The translations under genes were made by a program, and so were the position numbers. A stretch of DNA of 64,000 nucleotides from Pachypanchax playfairii. Lineage: Eukaryota; Chordata; Actinopteri; Cyprinodontiformes; Aplocheilidae. The stretch spans positions 3,184,391 to 3,248,390 of the forward strand of contig SSNP01000031.1 of NCBI GenBank assembly GCA_006937955.1, written 5' to 3'. The notes below the pieces were generated by a model. That model worked only from the letters and a program-made list of their open reading frames with translations, was not told where the DNA came from and ran no database searches. Of this stretch, positions 9,750-22,480 are shown in pieces; within the stretch, counting starts at the first letter, position 1, and every line of letters starts with the position of its first letter.

Positions 9750-12700
9750 ATGTTGTACTTGGAAGATTATCTTGAAAGTGAGTACGTGACGGTATCTGTG
9801 CGGCGGCGGAGCTGTGGGGGGGTTGTTCTTTGAATGCGTTTCACGTCGTGGCCGTTAGCCTGGCCGTGCTAACAGGCTAACGACGGTTTGTTGTTCTGTT
9901 GCAGTGATCGAACAGCTTCCCATGGATCTCCGCGACCGGTTCACGGAAATGAGGGAAATGGACCTGCAGGTTCAGAGTACGTTACACACAGTTATATGTT
10001 TATACATATATCTGTATCTTTTATACATACAGGTATATATGTGCAGTAGCATACATCATTTGCATGTTCTGAACACCAGGAACGGTATTTTAAAGAAACA
10101 TTTTAACGTTTTCAGATTATTTAAAATAAGTGACATTAGTGATGCAATAAAAAACACCTGATTACAGTGTCATTACATGGATTTGTATATAGTGTCAATA
10201 CGTATCAAAACTTTTAAACAGCTGGAGTTTCGAAGGTGTAATTTTATATTTATTGTACTGTGAAAGCGTCAGGTTCTCATTGTCACAAGTATACACGTAT
10301 GTCAATTTGAACACTCTTGATATCAGTCCAACCTCTGAGCTCCACTGAAATGTGTGTTTGTACCTAAATTTCTCTCAGTAATCCTCTTGGCTGATTATTG
10401 TATGAGAGGACAAGCAACGTCTAGTCTCAGACTAGCACACTCCAACACTGGATTCCTGAAAAGCTTCTCAAAGTTTCACACTTTTTTGGAAAAAATGTAA
10501 CTTCGAGTTCTGAAAGTCCCATCAGTCTGCCGAATGTGAAGTAAACTTGTTCATCTGTCTTCTGTAGATCATTATCTGTTGTGATCTGAAATAGCAGAAG
10601 TAGCTATATATATTTATGAAAAGGGGAAGTGTGATATTGAGGAGCTGATTCTCTCTTTGCTGATTTTCACTCAGTATATTCATGTTTCTTTTGCAGTTTC
10701 TATTTAGTGTTTGATATTATTTGAAGGGTGAGATGTCTGTGTCATTCCTGAGAGTTTTTTTCCCTGTTTCTGACACTAGATGCCACCGATCAGCTCGAGC
10801 AAAAGGTGACCGAGTTTTTCATCAATGCAAAGAAGAACAAACCTGAGTGGAGAGAGGAACAGATGGAGATAATAAAAAAGGTTAAAAAAATGTCTTCAAA
10901 AACAGGGATTATGATGAAAAATTCTCACTTTTTAGTGTCAGACTTTAAAGAACATTGAGTGTAATGACTCATGTCAGACTACTCCCTGGTTATTTTTCAG
11001 GATTATTACAAAGCTCTAGAAGATGCAGATGAGAAGGTTCAGCTGGCCAATCAGATTTATGATCTGGTGAGTTAAAACTCTTCTAAATATGTCAAATGAA
11101 AATATCTCATTTGTATTTTGGTTCTTACATTAATAATCTGCTGCATGTAGAGCTTCACTTCGAGGGATTTCTTCATGTTTTTTTGTAAAATGCAGGAAGT
11201 TGAGAAAAAACACTGAGCTTCATGTATAAGTTCCATTTAACCACCGCTAGATGGCAGTCTCGCGCCTTTATCAGCCAAAAACAGCATCACATGACTCACC
11301 TGTTCAACTTACATCCCAGATGTTCTTCAAACTGATAACTGCATTTCTGGAGGTTGGAATTATAACAAAAACTACGTTCAGACACCAGGTCTTGGGCTGC
11401 ATTCAGACAGCAGGTCTTTACAGAAGTGGTGACAGAGCCCTTTACAACCAAGCAAGGAACACATTGACCAGGGAGATCAAAGCAGCGAAAAGGGCCTACT
11501 CTCAGAAACTGAGTGAACTGCTCTCAGCCAACGACCTTGTGTCAGTGTGGAAAAGAGAAGTGGCAGACGAATTGAATACATTCTACTGCAGGTTTGAGAG
11601 GGACAGATTCACACCCCTCACCCTTTCCACCTCAGTTACAATGGTGACAATGACCACTATCACACCCCTCCACCCTCCCCAGTCCAGAGCCAGCATCCTC
11701 CATCACACCTGCCATCCCCCCACCCTATTCTTAGGAACTCACTGTGCATGAGCAGGACGTGCATAAGCTGTTCCTAAAACAAAAGACCAAAAAAATCACC
11801 TGGACCAGACGGTGTTTTGCCATCCTGCCTCAAAACATGTGCTGATCAGCTGGCTCCCATCTTCACCCGCATTTTCAACAGATCCCTGGAGCTGTGCAAA
11901 GTCCCATCCTGCTTCAAAAGCTCTTCCATCAACCCGATCCCAAAAAAATCTATCATCACAGGACTGAAAGACTACAGACCTGTCGCCTTGACGTCTGTGG
12001 TGATGAAATCGTTTGAACGCCTGGTTCTAGCCCACCTGAAGGACATTGCAGGACACCAGCTTGACCCCCTGCAGTTTGCCTACCAGGTAAACAGGTCGGT
12101 GGATGATGCAGTGAACATGGGACTGCATTACATCCTTCAACATCTCGACCGTCCAGGAACTTGTGCCAGGATCCTGTTTGTGGACTTTAGTTTGGCTTTT
12201 AATACCATTATTCCTGAACTCCTCTCCTCCAAACTCTCCCAGCTCAGCGTGTCTCCTGCTATCTGTCAGTGGATCACCAGCTTCCTGACAGACTGGAAGC
12301 TGCAAGTGAGGTTGGGGGAGATCACCTCTGAAATACGGTCCCTCAGTATAGGTGCTCCACAAGGATGTGTCCTGTCACCTCTACTGTTCTCCCTCTACAC
12401 CAATGACTGTATCTCCAATAACTGCGGTTGAACTCCTGAAGTTTGCAGACGACACCACTGTCATTGGCCTTATTCATGATGGTGACGAGTCTGCATACCG
12501 GCAGGAAGTCAAGCGGCTGACTAAGCTCAAGTGTGTAGAGATGATAGTGGACTTCAGGAAACATCCCTCAACACTGCTTCCCCTCACCATGTCAGACCGC
12601 CCGGTGTCTACTGTAGAGATCTTCAAGTTTCTGGGCACCACCATCTCCCTGGACCTGAAATGGGAGACATAGATCTCCTCCATCCTCAAAAAGGCCCAGC

Positions 12701-15700
12701 AGAGGATGTAGTTCCTGAGGCAACTGAGGAAGTACAGTCTCCTCCAGGAGCTGCTGACCCAGTTCTACACTGCAGTCATTGAGTCTGTCCTGTGCTCCTC
12801 CATCACTGTCTGGTTCGGCGCAGCAACTTAACAGGACAGGAACAAACTGCAGCGGACTGTACGGTCAGCAGAGAAGATCATTGGCACCCCCTACCCCTCA
12901 TCCAGGACCTGTACAGGTCAAGAACCAGGAAACGGGCAGGGGAAATCATCTCTGACCCCTCACACCCGGGACACACACTTTTTGACCTGTTGCCTTCTGG
13001 CAGACGGCACAGAAGCCTGCAGACCAGGACCACCCGACACAGGAACAGTTTCTTTCCCCTCGCCATCTCCCTTCTAAATAACTGAACTGACACACTGGTA
13101 GACTGCAACTGCACTTTATGTACACACACAATCCATATCACCTTTCCTCATATCTAAAAGCATAAAATTACCCTACGCATTCATACTGCAGACTGTCTTT
13201 TATTATGTTGTTTATTATATTGTTTACTGTGTTGTTAATATAGTGTTGTGTTTTGTACTGTTGTGCTTGAGAGACACCATCAGCCGGAAACAAATTCTTT
13301 GTATGTGTTTGCTCACATACTTGGCCAGTAAACACAATTCTGATTCTGACTGGGCTGCGTTCAGACCGCGGGTCTTAATGCTCAATTCCGATTTTTTTGT
13401 GAGATCCAATCTTTTTGTAAGATCATTTGTGTTGCCTGTGAAATGTGACCTGAATGTGACTTGCTGTTTGAATAGAATACGTCTTGAATGGGTCACGCAT
13501 GCAAAGTAGAAGGAACAGTGACACCACACATGTTTAGCTTGGAGACATTTTAATTTCCTTTGATTTTGGAGCCAGGTTCATTGAAACCCGTGCTCTGCCA
13601 TTTTTTTGGAAATGTTTTCCAAACCGCGCTGTTCCGATAACACCTCTCAAGTTTGGCCTGAACAGAGCTGTCACCTTAAATATTAATTAACTTAGACACT
13701 TTGGTTTCTCTCCATTTACTATTGTCTGCATCGTCTGCTGATACTGTTGTTTACTTTTTGCTCCCACGTCCTCGACGCGGAAGCGTCATGCATGTCATGT
13801 ATTGATGATGTACAGGTCGGATGGAAGCGACCTGGCGATTCAGACTAAAGTTACATGCCAAAAGATCAGGGGTCTCATTTATAAATGTTGCGTACGCACA
13901 AAATGGGGCCTGAAAGTAGCTTACGCCACTTTTAAAGCAAAAGTTGTGATTTATAAAAAAACAAACTTGACTTGAAAACATGCGCACCTGTACGCCAACT
14001 CTGACCCGTGCGTACGGACATTTTGGAGACGAGGGGAATCAACGACGCAGTTGGTGAGGTGGTGAACTGCAGTCAGACTGCATATTACTTCTCTCACACA
14101 CGTCATTTCACCTCGCACCAAACATTAATTATAGATTAATGTTATTATAAACATTCAGAACAGTAATGATATCTATATCGCAGCTTGTAGTGAGCTGTAG
14201 CTCTCATAAAAACATTTTTAATACTAAAAGAAATACATAAAATTAATCTCCTCCTCGACAGGAAGACTTCACTCTGGGAGCAAGTGTCTGAGGGTGAAAT
14301 GCAGCATTTGAGATGACAATGACAAGGTTCATTTAATGTTTTTTAATGTATCATGTAAGGCACCAACGGCTGACACAATGTTACACAACACAATTCTTAT
14401 TTCTTTTAATTCAATGGTCTCGGATAGCGCCGATGGAGTCTCTGTGTCTGCATCAGACTGAATTCAGTCAGGACCCGCGACCCCTGCTGGATGCGCCACG
14501 GGCACCGGCAGCACTGTTGCAGGGGACAGTCTGACGACCTCAGCCTCACCATCTAGTGTGAAAGTGCTGAAAAGACACGGCATATTAGTCTGTCTCCTTA
14601 AAACATGCTAAAATTTGTTAACGTAGCCACGTATTACAAAAGGTGCTTTACCGGGTTTATATGTTGTTTCTGTCAGGTCGGTGTCGCCCTCCTTCTCTGA
14701 CACAAGACCGTCCTGTCAGCTGCACTGACAGTCTGCACTGCAGACGCTGCAACTCAGAGTTTTTTTCTTTCATTTGTGACACCGCTGCTGTTTCCACCAA
14801 ATAAAATGTGTTTCCTAGCCTCCACTTCACCCACTAACACTTTAATTTTTGTCTCTGTTTCTTTTCTTGTTTTTTTGTTTAGTTCCGATATTTTCCGTCT
14901 TTCTCATGCATCAATATTCATGTCCTGCTTTGCTTTGACCTTATATGGGCGGGTTTTGGAATGTTCAGGGCAGGACATGAGCCAAATTCATGTACACACA
15001 CTTCCAGGAAGAGTGTGATTTATAAAGGGGAAGTTGCTTACACTGTGATTACGCATGGTTTTATAAATTGGAAATCTTTTTGGCGTACGCAAACTTTTTG
15101 TTTTTGTCGTACGTACACTTTTAGTAGGGTTTCTATGCAATGTTTTATAAATGAGATCCCAGATACGTATCGGATTTAGGACCACATGCTGAAATCACCT
15201 GGGTCGCATTTGAAAAAATCAGATCTGTGTTGTTCAGAATGTTATAAAAAAAATAAGATACAGGCCACACGGGCAAAAAAATCTGATTTGGGTAACTTCA
15301 GCCTGCAGTCTGAACGTAGCCTAAGTCCTCTTCTCAGGAGTAGGTCAAGGTTCTGTGGAAGTTGTTGTTGATAAACATTTAATGTCAAGTCAAGCACCTG
15401 TGTGATGCTGAAGACTCTGAAACAGACCTAAAGTTACTGTTACTTTCAGGTACTGAACCTGTTTTGTGCAGAGTCTTCCAGAGTAACAGATGTTTGTTTT
15501 GACCTCAGGTGGACCGTCACCTGCGTAAACTGGACCAGGAATTAGCCAAGTTCAAGATGGAGCTGGAGGCTGACAATGCCGGTATCACAGAGATCCTGGA
15601 GAGACGTGAGTGGCTCAGGTGGACATGACTGCTGAGAGGTTATTTTGTTTTGTGACTTATTTTCCTACCTTGTGTGCTGTTAGGATCTTTGGAGATGGAC

Positions 15701-18700
15701 AGCCCGTCTCAGCCTGTCAACAACCATCACGCTCACTCACACACCAACACTGAGAGTGAGTACTGTTGCTGACAACAAGCTGGAGTCTGTTTGGAAATTA
15801 TCCTACAGAAGGAACTATAGTGTTTTACACCTGTCAGGTCAGCTGGGGAGGAAAGTATCAAACAACAAGGCCAGCTACATTTCAGAAAGACTGGAGGAAG
15901 ATGTTTATTTATTCAAATGTTGTTCAACTTTTATTTAAAGAAACTCAGTGAGCTCCGGCAGCTGATCTCAGATGTGTGCTGAATGGCTGGGTCAGGGTTT
16001 TGCAACTTTCACACAGATAGAACCAGGTTCCATCACTCATACATGGGGATGAGTATCATTAAGGATTTATCAATACTACTACTCTTAACGATAGTCCTTA
16101 TCAATCCAGTACTTTATAGGTTTTTTTTTTTTTTTTTTGAAAGACTAAAACAAAAGGGGAAAACCCCAAATAATGAACTATAATTATTTTATTTTTTAGC
16201 AATTGGAACATCAAAGCACAGAAAAAAAAACTAAAAAATGAAAAGTACGAAATTAATAACTTAATAAAATCACTATATAAACAACTTATTTTATATATCA
16301 AAAACTAAAAAAACTATTAAAAAAAGTTTAAGGTATTCAAACATAACTTCCCCATAAAAAAGAGCAATTAAGAATCGAAATGAAAGATTTAGTTTGTGTT
16401 ATATGTTTAAGTATTTACTGTAAACTAAATCCTCTGATTCTGGGCTTGTTGTTGCTGCTGCACTCAGTTCAACACTGTGCGTCTCTTAGTTTGTATTTGG
16501 TGTACTTTAACAAGGTGTTTGGTTAAATTACTTGTGTTCCCACCTTCACAAGAAAGCTTTTATTGTATTTGTGACGGCGTGTATTGTCGGCATCTATTTT
16601 TGTAAAATGAAGCCAAATTTTAAATCTTTTCGTTCGCTCTGCCATCGTATCTATGTACCACCTGGTGATCGGAGCTTCTAGTGAGAGTACGAGCGAGGTG
16701 AACATGGGAGCATGCAGCTGTCCCCTCCCCCCATCAGTCCCCGCGGTGTGTGTGCTTGTTAAGAAGGAGCGGGCTGCTACAGTGTTTGGCTTGTTTATAT
16801 CTCCTGCAAAGATGAATATGGTCTTAATTTACTGTTAAAAGGACCGATAAGGTTCAAGTCTTATGGTTGGACCGTCAGAATCAGTTCCGGGGCTAATTTA
16901 ATACTGGGTTTTGCTACCCATCCCTACTCATACATACATTTAATCTGTAAAGAGCCTCAGAGTCACTTTTACCCTTAAATTAATCCAGTTTATGCAAGAA
17001 GTCGCCAACTTCTAGTTAAAGGTTTGAACATCATAGTGACATCCAGCGTGTGGATGTTGTAGCTGTCACAATAGAACAAGACCTCCAGCTGTTGGGACGT
17101 CAGAATAACAAAGTCTCTGAAGCAGCTGCTTGACTTGTCCACTCTGCCATTTTCCACAGCACCAGCCTCCGAATTTTTACTGTATTAGGCAACCTGCAGT
17201 GGTGTCCGATGCTCTGCCTGCTATTGGCTGGTTGATGTAAACATAATGCCAACGTTGCCTGTCAAAATCAAATTTTTACTATATTTTTTATACATATATT
17301 TATTCATTCAGTGTATAATTTTTAAAGGAAATACTGTATTTTCATTGTGCACATAGCTATTCAATGTTTTTGTTCAAACAAGTGTAAGGATTGTTCTCAT
17401 TTACCTGAACTAAAGAAACACATTGAATAGCTATGAGACAAAAAAGACATAATAAACTTATTGATACGATTTCATTCTGCAGCGCACTAAATGCCCGTGG
17501 AGGTATTATGTTTTAAAAATATAGCTTTTTATGAAAATGTTTCATATTCAACCTTTAAAGTTCCACCTTTATGTTTATAAAAACAAACATCAGCTTGTTG
17601 TTCCTGCTGCAGGAGATAAACACCAGCTTCCACCGGGATCCTGCAGGAACAAGATGTTATAAACAAGTGTCTCAGGTCTTTTATTAGTTTGTTTCTGTTA
17701 GAATCTGTTTAATCCAACAAGCTGTTATTCTGAAAACTAAACATGTTGAAACACCAGATCAGCTGTTTAATGTTGTTAGTCTCCAGTCTGATATAACATG
17801 TTGGTTTGGGGATCAGGAGAGTCAGACTGCAGCTCAGAAAGATTCAGATCAAAGATCAGCTGATTGCTGCATTTTACAGACATTTCATTCAAACTCACGT
17901 TTGTTCAGTTCTGGTTCTCGAACCAGTTCATACAGACAGAACAACCTGTTTGTGATATGAGAGTCATTCTACTGCAGGAACTTGATCCACTTCCTGTTAA
18001 TCAGGTTCAAGTTACAAGGAGCCACTTCATAGGGACTGAAGGGCCACATGTGGCCTTGGTACCTCAGGTTGCAGAACCCTGGTCTAGAACATTGAACTTT
18101 ATTGTGTTTGATTTAAAGTTGGTGAAATGTTTTTGCTCTGAAACATTATCAGACGCCAGCTGCGTCTCTTCAGGTGTTTTGACTGAGCAGGTATGACTTT
18201 GTGTTTGAACAGAGAGGAAGTACAACGCACCGACTCACCACACGACTGAACACATTCCAGAGAAGAAGTTCAAGTCTGAAGCGCTGCTGTCAACACTCAC
18301 ATCAGATGCCTCCAAGGAGAACACACCAGGTAACTGCACACCTGTCCATCCACTGACTGTCTTTTACTCAAGTTTACGTTTCAATGCTTCACTGTGTTTT
18401 TCCCCTGCAGGCTGCCGTACCAACAACACATCCTCGTCTACCAACAATGTGTACAATGTGAACTCTTCTCAGCCTCTGGCCTCCTACAACCTGAGCTCGC
18501 TGCCAGCGGGACCCGCGGTCGGCGCAGGAGCCATCACCATGGCTGCAGCTCAGGCCGTTCAGGCCACGGCTCAGGTGAGAGGACCATCTTCACTGTGTGT
18601 TCCCTGATCCCCTGGTGAGTGGCTTTAGGTCAGCAGTTAAAACATGTGCCCCAACAGTCAGTCAAGTCATCACATGCTGGTCCATCACAGTCCACGAGTT

Positions 18701-19812
18701 CCAGCTGCTTTGGACTGAACACCACCTGCAGCTTTCTGAGCTGGAAACACAGATTGACGTAGTTTGTTCAGAGAAATCACGTTGGTCACATGTCAGTCTC
18801 AAGTCATCTCTGTCATGAAGTGTTGAAGGAGGAGCTTCTTTTGGTTGATTGTGTTTTTCAGATGAAGGAGGGCAGGAGGACATCTAGTCTCAAAGCGAGT
18901 TATGAGGCCATCAAAAACAATGACTTCCAGCTGAGCAGAGAATTCTCCTTGTCCCGGGACAACACGGGCTACTCCTCCTCTGCTTTGGCCTCCACCCTCA
19001 CCCAAACCCTCACCCCCACCACCACCTCTGATTCCAGGGGACGCAAGTCCAAGTATGGCCAGGCTCCACACTCAGACACCAGTCACACAGGGAGGAACTC
19101 GGACTAAAATAATTCAGCTCTTCTTTTTCAGGAGTGGCATCAAGTCTTCCAGCCATCAGTCCTCTTCTTCATCATCTTCATCCTCTCTTTCGTCATGCTC
19201 GTCATCGTCTGCACTTGCTCAGGAGCTTTCACAGCAGACGCCAGCTCTGCCTGAAGCTGACACCAACAACCAAGTGGACTGGACCTATGATCCCAATGAG
19301 CCCCGATACTGCATCTGTAACCAGGTACACAGAGCGACAGCTGGGTGGGTTCTGATGTCATGTTCTGTGTCTAACCCGTCATTTAATGTCTTCCAGGTGT
19401 CATATGGAGAAATGGTTGGTTGTGACAACACAGATGTGAGTATCAGCTTTAACCTTGACATGAGTCACTTCCTGTTACATCTAAACACGAATCAGAAAAG
19501 AACACGTTGACTTGGATGTTTCATTTCATATTGCGATGGTTCTGTCTGAACTCTGATGAAGCTGAACACATGAATCACTTAGATCAGTGGAAATTATTTA
19601 GCTTGTTAATGTTCAGACATGTCTGTTGGTGCAGAAGATTCCAGTTTAATGAACCATGTTGTTATTGTGATTGACCCGTTTCCTCGTGTCCTCAGTGTCC
19701 CATCGAGTGGTTCCACTACGGCTGCGTGGGCCTGACCGAGGCTCCAAAGGGCAAGTGGTACTGTCCTCAGTGCACGGCCGCCATGAAGAGGAGAGGCAGC
19801 CGCCACAAATAG
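9750..19812 (+). CDS. ing3: ING3, inhibitor of growth family member 3 (complete)
   Basis: Twelve coding exons: 9750-9777, 9905-9976, 10780-10880, 11001-11066, 15509-15605, 15684-15755, 18213-18329, 18411-18574, 18862-19052, 19132-19324, 19397-19435, 19696-19812. All splice sites are GT-AG and phases agree, giving 1257 nt, or 418 residues plus stop, the same length as human ING3. The N-terminal ING domain (about 1-105) starts MLYLEDYLE and includes RFTEMREMDLQVQ, KKNKPEWREEQM and DEKVQLANQIYDLVDRHLRK. A serine-rich linker (about 303-345) follows. The C-terminal PHD finger has zinc ligands C363, C365, C376, C381, H387, C390, C403, C406 and ends KRRGSRHK. ING3 reads H3K4me3 and is a subunit of the NuA4/TIP60 acetyltransferase complex in the nucleus. 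Intron 4 (11067-15508) is swollen by a LINE and nested MITEs. All key residues are present, so the gene appears functional. Confidence 0.98.
11392..13378 (+). mobile_element. Decayed non-LTR retrotransposon in ING3 intron 4
   Basis: The plus-strand frame 11817-12431 encodes reverse-transcriptase blocks: DYRPVALTSVVMKSFERLV, DPLQFAYQVNRSVDDAV, FVDFSLAFNTI, GAPQGCVLSPLLFSLYTND. Further blocks follow in other frames: KFADDTTVIG, VEMIVDFRKHP, FLGTTISLDLKWE, QRTVRSAEKIIGTP-like, DPSHPGHTLFDLLPSGRR. Several stops and frameshifts separate these, so it is inactive. The style (FADD box, HPGH...LLPSGRR tail) fits the Rex/CR1/Jockey-like teleost LINEs; clade not certain. A ~26-bp MITE sequence (TGGGCTGCATTCAGACAGCA) lies at 11392 and again, slightly diverged, at 13352, possibly a target-site duplication. 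Confidence 0.8.
13352..15321. mobile_element. Nested MITEs in ING3 intron 4
   Basis: The outer element starts GGGCTGCGTTCAGACCGC (13353) and ends GCAGTCTGAACGTAGCC (near 15321), an inverted pair. Inside it, 13871-15159 begins GGGGTCTCATTTATAAA and ends TTTATAAATGAGATCCC, a second inverted pair. The second family's end recurs at ~27250-27268. No coding potential is seen in either. Confidence 0.65.
16045..16927. mobile_element. hAT-like non-autonomous element, ING3 intron 6
   Basis: Left end GGGGATGAGTATC and right end GCTACCCATCCCTAC are imperfect inverted repeats. They are flanked by an exact 8-bp duplication TCATACAT (16037-16044, 16928-16935). The 8-bp duplication suggests the hAT superfamily. 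The interior is AT-rich with a T17 run and no transposase. Confidence 0.65.
17200..17480. repeat. Interspersed repeat shared with 40975-41100
   Basis: The block around GCTATTGGCTGGTTGATGTA recurs in diverged form at 40990-41100 (GCTATTGGCTGGTAGATGTA). A local inverted pair (CATAGCTATTCAATG / CATTGAATAGCTATG) lies at ~17350-17435. Class unknown. Confidence 0.5.
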
Positions 19813-20460
19813 ACTCTGCAGAGGTCAAAGGTCAGCTACGCTCAATCACACATCAGTCCCGATCTGATGATGCTTTTTCAGTGAGTGTCCGGGTTCGTTA
19901 ACAGACTGATGTCAGATTCAGGATCATTTAAAATTACGGGGTGGCCGTGGTCTACTGGGGAAGGAGGTCTGGTTCGATCCCCTGTCCTTGCAGGCTGCGT
20001 GTCAAAGTGTCCTTGAGCAAGATACGGAACCCTGAAACATGTCCCTTTCTCCTCCATTCAAAATGGCTGCCCTCTGCTCCTCATAATAATTTCCCCAACA
20101 GGACCAATAAAAGTGTCAGCTGAATGAAATCATGACTCAGGACGGGTTTTCAGATAAACCTCGGGACATTTGGACTGGTGTTCATGTCATTTTTGTTGTC
20201 TGCAGTTTGAGTCGTCTCAGAAATGAAATCATCTTCCCATGAGGCCACGCCCCCGACCTCGCCACAGAAACTACAAACCACACTGGACTACAGCGACGGA
20301 GGCCTGTGTGGTTCTGATGGACCATGACGATGCTGCAGCGGCTCCGACCAGTTAAATCTTTCTCTGAATGTACAGTTGGAGCTGTGACAGCTGCTGTGTG
20401 TGTGTGTGTGTGTGTGTGTGGTGGGGGGGGGGCAGTGAAATAAAGTGACATGTCTTTGTA
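19813..20460 (+). other. ING3 3' UTR with polyadenylation signal
   Basis: Follows the ING3 stop. AATAAA at 20439-20444 is the first good signal and lies just after a (GT)n/G run (20397-20432). 19937-20130 resembles a common teleost interspersed repeat (GTGTCCTTGAGCAAGATACG); its complement-like partner is at 25829-26080. The site of cleavage is inferred only. Confidence 0.65.
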
Positions 20461-20964
20461 ACCCTAGTGCTTTAGTGCTTTTATTTGAAGTTCTGTGTGG
20501 GCTTTATGCCTGGTGCTGATCCGATCACACGAGTTCACAGTGTCAGACTGTTATGAAATAATTAACATCTGATCTAAATCCAGTTTCTGGTGTGAACAGC
20601 TTCATCAAGTATATGTGGACTCTGTTTACCTGAAGGGGGCGGGGCTTGGTCACCCACATTGATTAAATACCTTCTGCGGGTCAAAGTAAAAGCCACATGA
20701 TCCCCAAAGTTTGCCAGCAGAACTTATCTTCCCATGGTGCATCTTGGTGCGGTTTGTTCCCGTGGTGAGAGGCTCACACACATCTGACTGTCCAAATGAT
20801 AAACACGTGATCAGACCAGAACCCCGTTGATTGATCCATGGGTCAGTTCTGATGTCAGAGTACAGGTGATGTTTTAGGTTCAAGTGAGTTTATTATTAAA
20901 TCCATTTGGAACTAAAGGAACCAATGAGATTAAACGTGAATGCACCAGAAGTTCTTCAGAACAG

Positions 20965-21815
20965 GTGTTGTGCTATAAAATGACTCATTGCCAAAAACTG
21001 ATTCAGCGGGAGCGCGCACGGGCTACGAAACTTGATTTCTCGACGTAACTCACAACAACTGCGGCTTAAAACTTTGCAAATCAAACATTATCGACATTAA
21101 AAAAGACAACGTTTTAATGTTATAATTTTCTCCAAACAGTGTTTTTTCTTTCAGAGGTTGTTTGAAGGTTAGGCTTTTATACGGGTTGCAGCATGTAGAT
21201 GCTGGATGTAAAGATGATTTGTCGGGACACACACATTTCTAGTAAATCTTACATTGTGATTGTTCATGATTTTAATCATATGTTGGTGTTATTGTAACTG
21301 TCACAGCACACTGAGTTATCTATAATCATAAAAACCCATGAAATGGCCAAACATTACGATTTTAGTTGCCAAAAACTGGTGACAGCATCTTGTTTACTCA
21401 TGAAGGATTAAAAACCCATAAAAATTACTTTATTTATCATATGTTGGTGCTTTTGTAACCATCACAGCACACTGAATCTTTTCCATCATCACATACACCC
21501 CAAAAATAGCAAAAATGACGATTTTAGTTGCCAAAAGGAGATCTTCATTGTATGCCATTTTTGGGGTGTCTATGACAATACGACTGTGTGTGCTGTGATG
21601 GGTACAATGACATCAACATAAGATATATAAAGTCATTTTTAGTTCATTTGCACCCTTCATGAGTGAACAGGATGCTGTAATCACGTTTTACCGTTTGATT
21701 TGCAATGTTTTAAGCTGCAGTTGTTGTGAGTTACGTCGAGAAACGCGGTTTCGTAGCATGTGCGCGCTCCCGCTGAATCAGTTTTTGGCAATGAGTCACT
21801 TTATGGCACAACACC
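20965..21815. mobile_element. 851-bp foldback element between ING3 and CPED1
   Basis: The outer ~110-130 bp on each side are inverted copies: GGTGTTGTGC...AAAATGACTCATTGCC, AAAAACTGATTCAGCGGGAG and CGCGCACGGGCTACGAAA on the left, with reverse complements ending GGCACAACACC on the right. Inner inverted and direct subrepeats (CATATGTTGGTG, CACAGCACACTGA, ACGATTTTAGTTGCCAAAA) extend the palindrome, so the whole element could fold. No coding sequence. Confidence 0.8.
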
Positions 21816-21959
21816 CACCTGACCCACTGTCTTACTAAAGTTCCTGTTGGAGGAGTTTAAGAAATGAACACATGGCTTCGAGTGTTGATCAGCAGACCAG
21901 GTTTTGCTCGAGTCTCTCTGTCTTCAAACACGTGTGTTCCTGAAATAACATAGGAGGGG

Positions 21960-22480
21960 GAGGGGGAGGAGGAGGTGGGGTGGCTGTGGGGAGGTGCTGA
22001 CCACCACCTGACTTTTAACTGTCCAGACTCCAGCTGGCGGAGGGAGAAACGCGTCTCCTGAAAGTTTAGAGGAAGAGTCGGGCCTCTGTAACCTGAACCC
22101 TCCTCCTTCTCCTCCTCCTCCTCCTCCTCCTCCTGTTGGAGTTAACTGGAACCAGATGACTGCTACTTGTTTTTAAGCAGAATTATTTAACCTGCGAACT
22201 CAGAAGGAAACTGACGCCCTGTTTGCGGACATTTCTGCTGCTTTTTTTTCTATCCGAGGACACTCCGTTCGACAGAGAGGAGGAGGAGAGGCGAACAGCC
22301 ACGGAGATGAAGGAGCAGAACCCGAACTTTTTCAAGTTTTTCCTTGCTCTCCAGTCCTTCATGCTAGATGTGAGTGCTCCCTGAGGTCGTGATGAAGGTG
22401 ATGAAGACGAGTCTTCTCGGCTCGGTGAAGTGAAACTGCTCCTCATGCGGTGCTTTCTCCTCCTCCTCCGGACCGCAGGG
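21960..22480 (+). promoter_or_regulatory. CPED1 5' region and likely 5' UTR
   Basis: A GC- and purine-rich stretch has (GGA)n at 21955-21980 and (CTC)n at 22100-22135. A short upstream reading frame starts at 22307 (MKEQNPNFFKFFLALQSFML) and runs into GAT/GTGAGT at 22369/22370, a good splice donor. A pyrimidine-rich tract ending CCGCAG at 22478 could be the matching acceptor, making a ~109-bp 5' UTR intron. TSS not determinable. Confidence 0.45.
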
